Of a DNA stretch of 16,088 nucleotides, positions 14,449-16,088 are shown one piece after another; position 1 is the first letter of the stretch, and each line of letters begins with the position of its first letter. The DNA comes from Burkholderiales bacterium. GTDB taxonomy: Bacteria; Pseudomonadota; Gammaproteobacteria; Burkholderiales; Usitatibacteraceae. A program made the position numbers and the translations under genes. A model generated the notes under the pieces. It did no database searches. It was not told where the DNA came from and worked only from the letters and a program-made list of their open reading frames with translations. The stretch is taken from contig JADGRS010000023.1 of NCBI GenBank assembly GCA_017880705.1, forward strand, positions 1-16,088. Reading direction: 5' to 3'.

Positions 14449-15648
14449 ATGAAGACGATGGAACGATCGGTCCTTTCCGCGATGCTAGCGTGCGCCACGA
14501 TGGCCCACGCCGATTCGGACAACGGTGGCGACGGCAACAGCGTCGACTCCCATGCCGCCACGGTCACGACGCTCATCACCACGCCCCTGGCCATCGAGGG
14601 CCTCACCAACGATGACCAAGGATTTCTCTACACCCCAGGACGCGCCCTCGCGGCCACGGATCCGTGCCCCGTCTATCGGACAAGCATCGATGCTCCGGCC
14701 CTCACCATCGTCGGCATGATCCCGCCGCAAACGCCCGCGTGCTCGCCGAGCGGCCTCGCGTTCGGCCCCGACGGCCAGCTCTACGTCACGAACGCCGACA
14801 AGATCTGGCGCTTCACTCCGAGCGCGACCGGAACGCCTCCCACGGCGACCGTGTTCGCGAGCGGCGTGCCGGGCACCAACGGCCTCGCCTTCGACTGGAA
14901 CGGCAACCTGTGGACGGGAGACGGCACCACGGGACTGGGCCGCATCTGGAAAATCTCGCCCCAAGGCACCGTGACGGAGGCCTTCCGCATCCAGCCGATG
15001 TCGAACGACGTGACGACGCCGTCGGGCGTGACTAACGTGGGCCGGGACGTGCGCACGTTGCCTCCGGGCCACATAGCGGTGCCTGCGCGTACCGCATCCG
15101 ATGCGCTCGGCAGCCAGGCCCTGGTGGCGAATGGCGTGGTATTCGACCATTTCCACAACATGTATGTCGCCGACACGGCGCGCGGCGCCCTCTGGAGGGT
15201 GCATTTGCGTTCCGACAGCACGCCGGTGATCAGCACCGGTTGCGACACCACGTTTACCGCCAATACCCTTTGCCTCGGCCACGTGTGGTTCGCCCATCCC
15301 TACCTCGAAGGAGTCGACGGCATCGCGCTCGACGACGCCGGCAATGTCTGGGCGGACGCGAACGAGCGTAACGCCGTGATCTTCGTGTTCGCCTCCCGCC
15401 AGGCGATCGAGGTGTTCCGCAGTCCGATCGACGCCACCACGCAGCTTCGCAACGCGGGCCCGCTCGAGACGCCGACGAGCCCGGTTGTCGCGGGACACAA
15501 GTTCTGCACCGCGAATTCCGACGGCAATCGACGCGACAACTTCCCGAACAGCTCGGGCGAGATCAATCCCGCCGGCCCGCAGCGGGGCAAGATCTCCTGC
15601 ATCGACCAGCGGATCACGATCCGCGGAATGTCGCTGCCGGTGCGCTGA
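14449..15648 (+). CDS. Secreted SMP-30/gluconolactonase-like beta-propeller protein
   Basis: This 399-residue protein has an N-terminal signal peptide (MKTMERSVLSAMLACATMAH, cleavage predicted after AHA at 21), so it is exported to the periplasm or beyond. GAGGAG eight bases before the ATG is a strong ribosome site. Repeated blade-like motifs are visible: PSGLAFGPDGQLYVTNADKI, TNGLAFDWNGNLWTGDG, ANGVVFDHFHNMYVADT and VDGIALDDAGNVWADANERN. These resemble SMP-30/NHL-type six-bladed propellers, where the Asp/Asn residues bind a divalent metal. Several cysteines in the mature part (e.g. DPCPVY, PACSPSG, STGCDTT, NTLCLGH, KFCTANSD, KISCIDQ) suggest disulfides, which fits export. Substrate and reaction are unknown; lactonase activity is a family possibility only. 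The gene is preceded by the 18-bp palindrome and has no partner gene on its right. Confidence 0.85.
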   Translation: MKTMERSVLSAMLACATMAHADSDNGGDGNSVDSHAATVTTLITTPLAIEGLTNDDQGFLYTPGRALAATDPCPVYRTSIDAPALTIVGMIPPQTPACSPSGLAFGPDGQLYVTNADKIWRFTPSATGTPPTATVFASGVPGTNGLAFDWNGNLWTGDGTTGLGRIWKISPQGTVTEAFRIQPMSNDVTTPSGVTNVGRDVRTLPPGHIAVPARTASDALGSQALVANGVVFDHFHNMYVADTARGALWRVHLRSDSTPVISTGCDTTFTANTLCLGHVWFAHPYLEGVDGIALDDAGNVWADANERNAVIFVFASRQAIEVFRSPIDATTQLRNAGPLETPTSPVVAGHKFCTANSDGNRRDNFPNSSGEINPAGPQRGKISCIDQRITIRGMSLPVR

Positions 15649-15667
15649 GCGGGGAGGTACACAAGCG

Positions 15668-15709
15668 CGGTGATCGGCCGGGGGCGAGCGGCCTCGGTGA
15701 TCGACCGGG
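15668..15709 (+). repeat. 15-bp imperfect direct repeat
   Basis: CGGTGATCGGCCGGG (15668-15682) and CGGTGATCGACCGGG (15695-15709) differ at one base and start 27 bp apart, shortly after the stop of the propeller gene. Confidence 0.55.
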
Positions 15710-15712
15710 CGT

Positions 15713-15860
15713 GGAAGGGGCGGTTCTTCTCGACCCGGGGGACCTCGGCTTCTCTTAGGGGAGAGATCTCGCTTCTTACAATTTGCGCTCGAATTCCTTG
15801 CGCTTCTTCTCTTCTGCGGCGAGCGGGGCACCCCCTCCCGAGAAGAACCGCAACCCTTCC
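15713..15860. repeat. Long interrupted inverted repeat
   Basis: The left arm 15713-15732 and right arm 15839-15860 pair over 7 bp (GGAAGGG with CCCTTCC) and 12 bp (CGGTTCTTCTCG with CGAGAAGAACCG), with a G-C pair and a 2-nt bulge between. About 106 nt are enclosed. A further short outer pairing, GGCG with CGCC (15708-15711 with 15862-15865), is possible, and inside GGGGG (15737-15741) can meet CCCCC (15831-15835). Confidence 0.6.
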
Positions 15861-15931
15861 TCGCCAGGGGTTGATCGAGAGGCGTCGTTATTGTTTGCAT
15901 GGTCGTGCATGTTCGAGCTGCATCGACTCAT
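15776..15931 (-). CDS. Possible small protein, 51 residues
   Basis: The proposed ATG at 15931 has AGAGG upstream with about 8-nt spacing; a second ATG at 15937 is too close to it. The product starts MSRCSSNMHDHANNNDASRS, continues STPGEEGLRFFSGGGAPLAA and ends with a charged helix, EEKKRKEFERKL. The second half reads like genuine protein; the first half is polar and low in complexity, with less GC-biased codons than its neighbours. No family is recognised. The 14-bp inverted repeat lies directly upstream, starting 36 nt before the ATG, as a potential leader structure. It may be spurious. Confidence 0.35.
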   Translation of the reverse strand: MSRCSSNMHDHANNNDASRSTPGEEGLRFFSGGGAPLAAEEKKRKEFERKL

Positions 15932-15967
15932 TGACATGGCCTCTGCTTGAAACACCGAGTGGGGCTT

Positions 15968-16078
15968 GGGGAAAAGTTCGAGAGGGCGTCGAGGTGGTTG
16001 TGAAAAGGGCCGCTGCCGCCACGCATCGTCACCGGAGTGCCGACGCGCGTCACCGCCGCCCGGGTCGAACTTTTCCCC
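15968..16078. repeat. 14-bp perfect inverted repeat enclosing an 83-nt foldable segment
   Basis: GGGGAAAAGTTCGA (15968-15981) and TCGAACTTTTCCCC (16065-16078) are exact reverse complements. Inside, GGGCG (15984-15988) pairs with CGCCC (16057-16061) and GGTG (15993-15996) with CACC (16051-16054), giving a long stem with internal loops and room for one or two hairpins at the tip. This could be a structured RNA on either strand, or the inverted ends of a small mobile element. Confidence 0.55.
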
Positions 16079-16088
16079 GCCCTCGCTC

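Larger units (their letters stand above)
15649..16088. other. 440-bp right-hand end without a recognised gene, rich in repeats
   Basis: No known protein or RNA family was recognised here. The stretch holds a short direct repeat, a long interrupted inverted repeat (15713-15860), a 14-bp inverted repeat (15968-16078) and one possible small minus-strand ORF, each listed separately. A plus-strand frame from 15671 stays open to the window edge but gives Arg-rich sequence of no recognisable kind, so it is not called. Confidence 0.6.

Noticed and set aside
14485..15900. A 471-codon minus-strand frame across the propeller gene
   Set aside because: It is antisense to a gene with signal peptide, ribosome site and propeller motifs, and its product is Arg-rich with no domain.
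15671..16088. Plus-strand frame open to the window edge
   Set aside because: It has no ATG start with a ribosome site, and it yields Arg-rich sequence that crosses both inverted repeats. Openness alone is expected at this GC content.
1..16088. CRISPR arrays, tRNA or rRNA genes, intact insertion sequences, phage or toxin-antitoxin modules
   Set aside because: No regularly spaced repeat array, cloverleaf, transposase or phage-type protein was seen. PhoH2 contains a PIN domain, but no partner antitoxin ORF with a credible start was found beside it.

Overview
The window is GC-rich chromosomal DNA with densely packed genes. Gene content and protein relatedness point to a proteobacterium, most likely a betaproteobacterium: a Kdp potassium system, a Bcp-PhoH2 pair, an ArnD-type deformylase, TypA, an Fpg/Nei glycosylase and RmuC. 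This placement is inferred from recognised families, not from a marker gene such as rRNA. No tRNA, rRNA, CRISPR array, intact insertion sequence or prophage was seen.

Region 1 (1-5896) is a divergent potassium-uptake locus. On the minus strand, reading leftwards, are four tiny single-span membrane proteins (45, 36, 30 and 29 residues; the last is KdpF), then kdpA, then the first 43 codons of kdpB, cut by the window edge. On the plus strand are kdpD (sensor kinase) and kdpE (response regulator), overlapping by 4 nt. The roughly 90-bp spacer between the two arms must hold both promoters and probably the KdpE operator.

Region 2 (5897-6858) holds three short plus-strand genes of unknown function: a 46-residue lipoprotein followed by a perfect hairpin, then an 81-codon ORF overlapping a 125-codon ORF. 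A pair of 8-bp direct repeats exactly 10 bp apart lies between kdpE and the lipoprotein gene.

Region 3 (6862-9868, minus strand) reads arnD-like deformylase, then a Bcp-type peroxiredoxin, then a PIN-PhoH ATPase (PhoH2). Region 4 (9954-12768) has plus-strand typA with a good extended -10 promoter, convergent with a minus-strand Fpg/Nei glycosylase gene. The short gap between them carries a 20-bp hairpin with the form of a dispersed proteobacterial/neisserial repeat.

Region 5 (12808-15648) has rmuC, which is interrupted by a single in-frame TAG inside a conserved segment while the reading frame otherwise runs on to a normal end. It is followed by an 18-bp perfect palindrome and a secreted SMP-30-like beta-propeller protein. 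Region 6 (15649-16088) has no recognisable gene but is rich in structure: a direct repeat, a long interrupted inverted repeat, a 14-bp inverted repeat enclosing a possible folded RNA, and one possible small minus-strand ORF.

The items most worth a second look are the four-microprotein cluster ahead of kdpA, the amber-interrupted rmuC, the structured right-hand end, and the tandem repeats beside kdpE.
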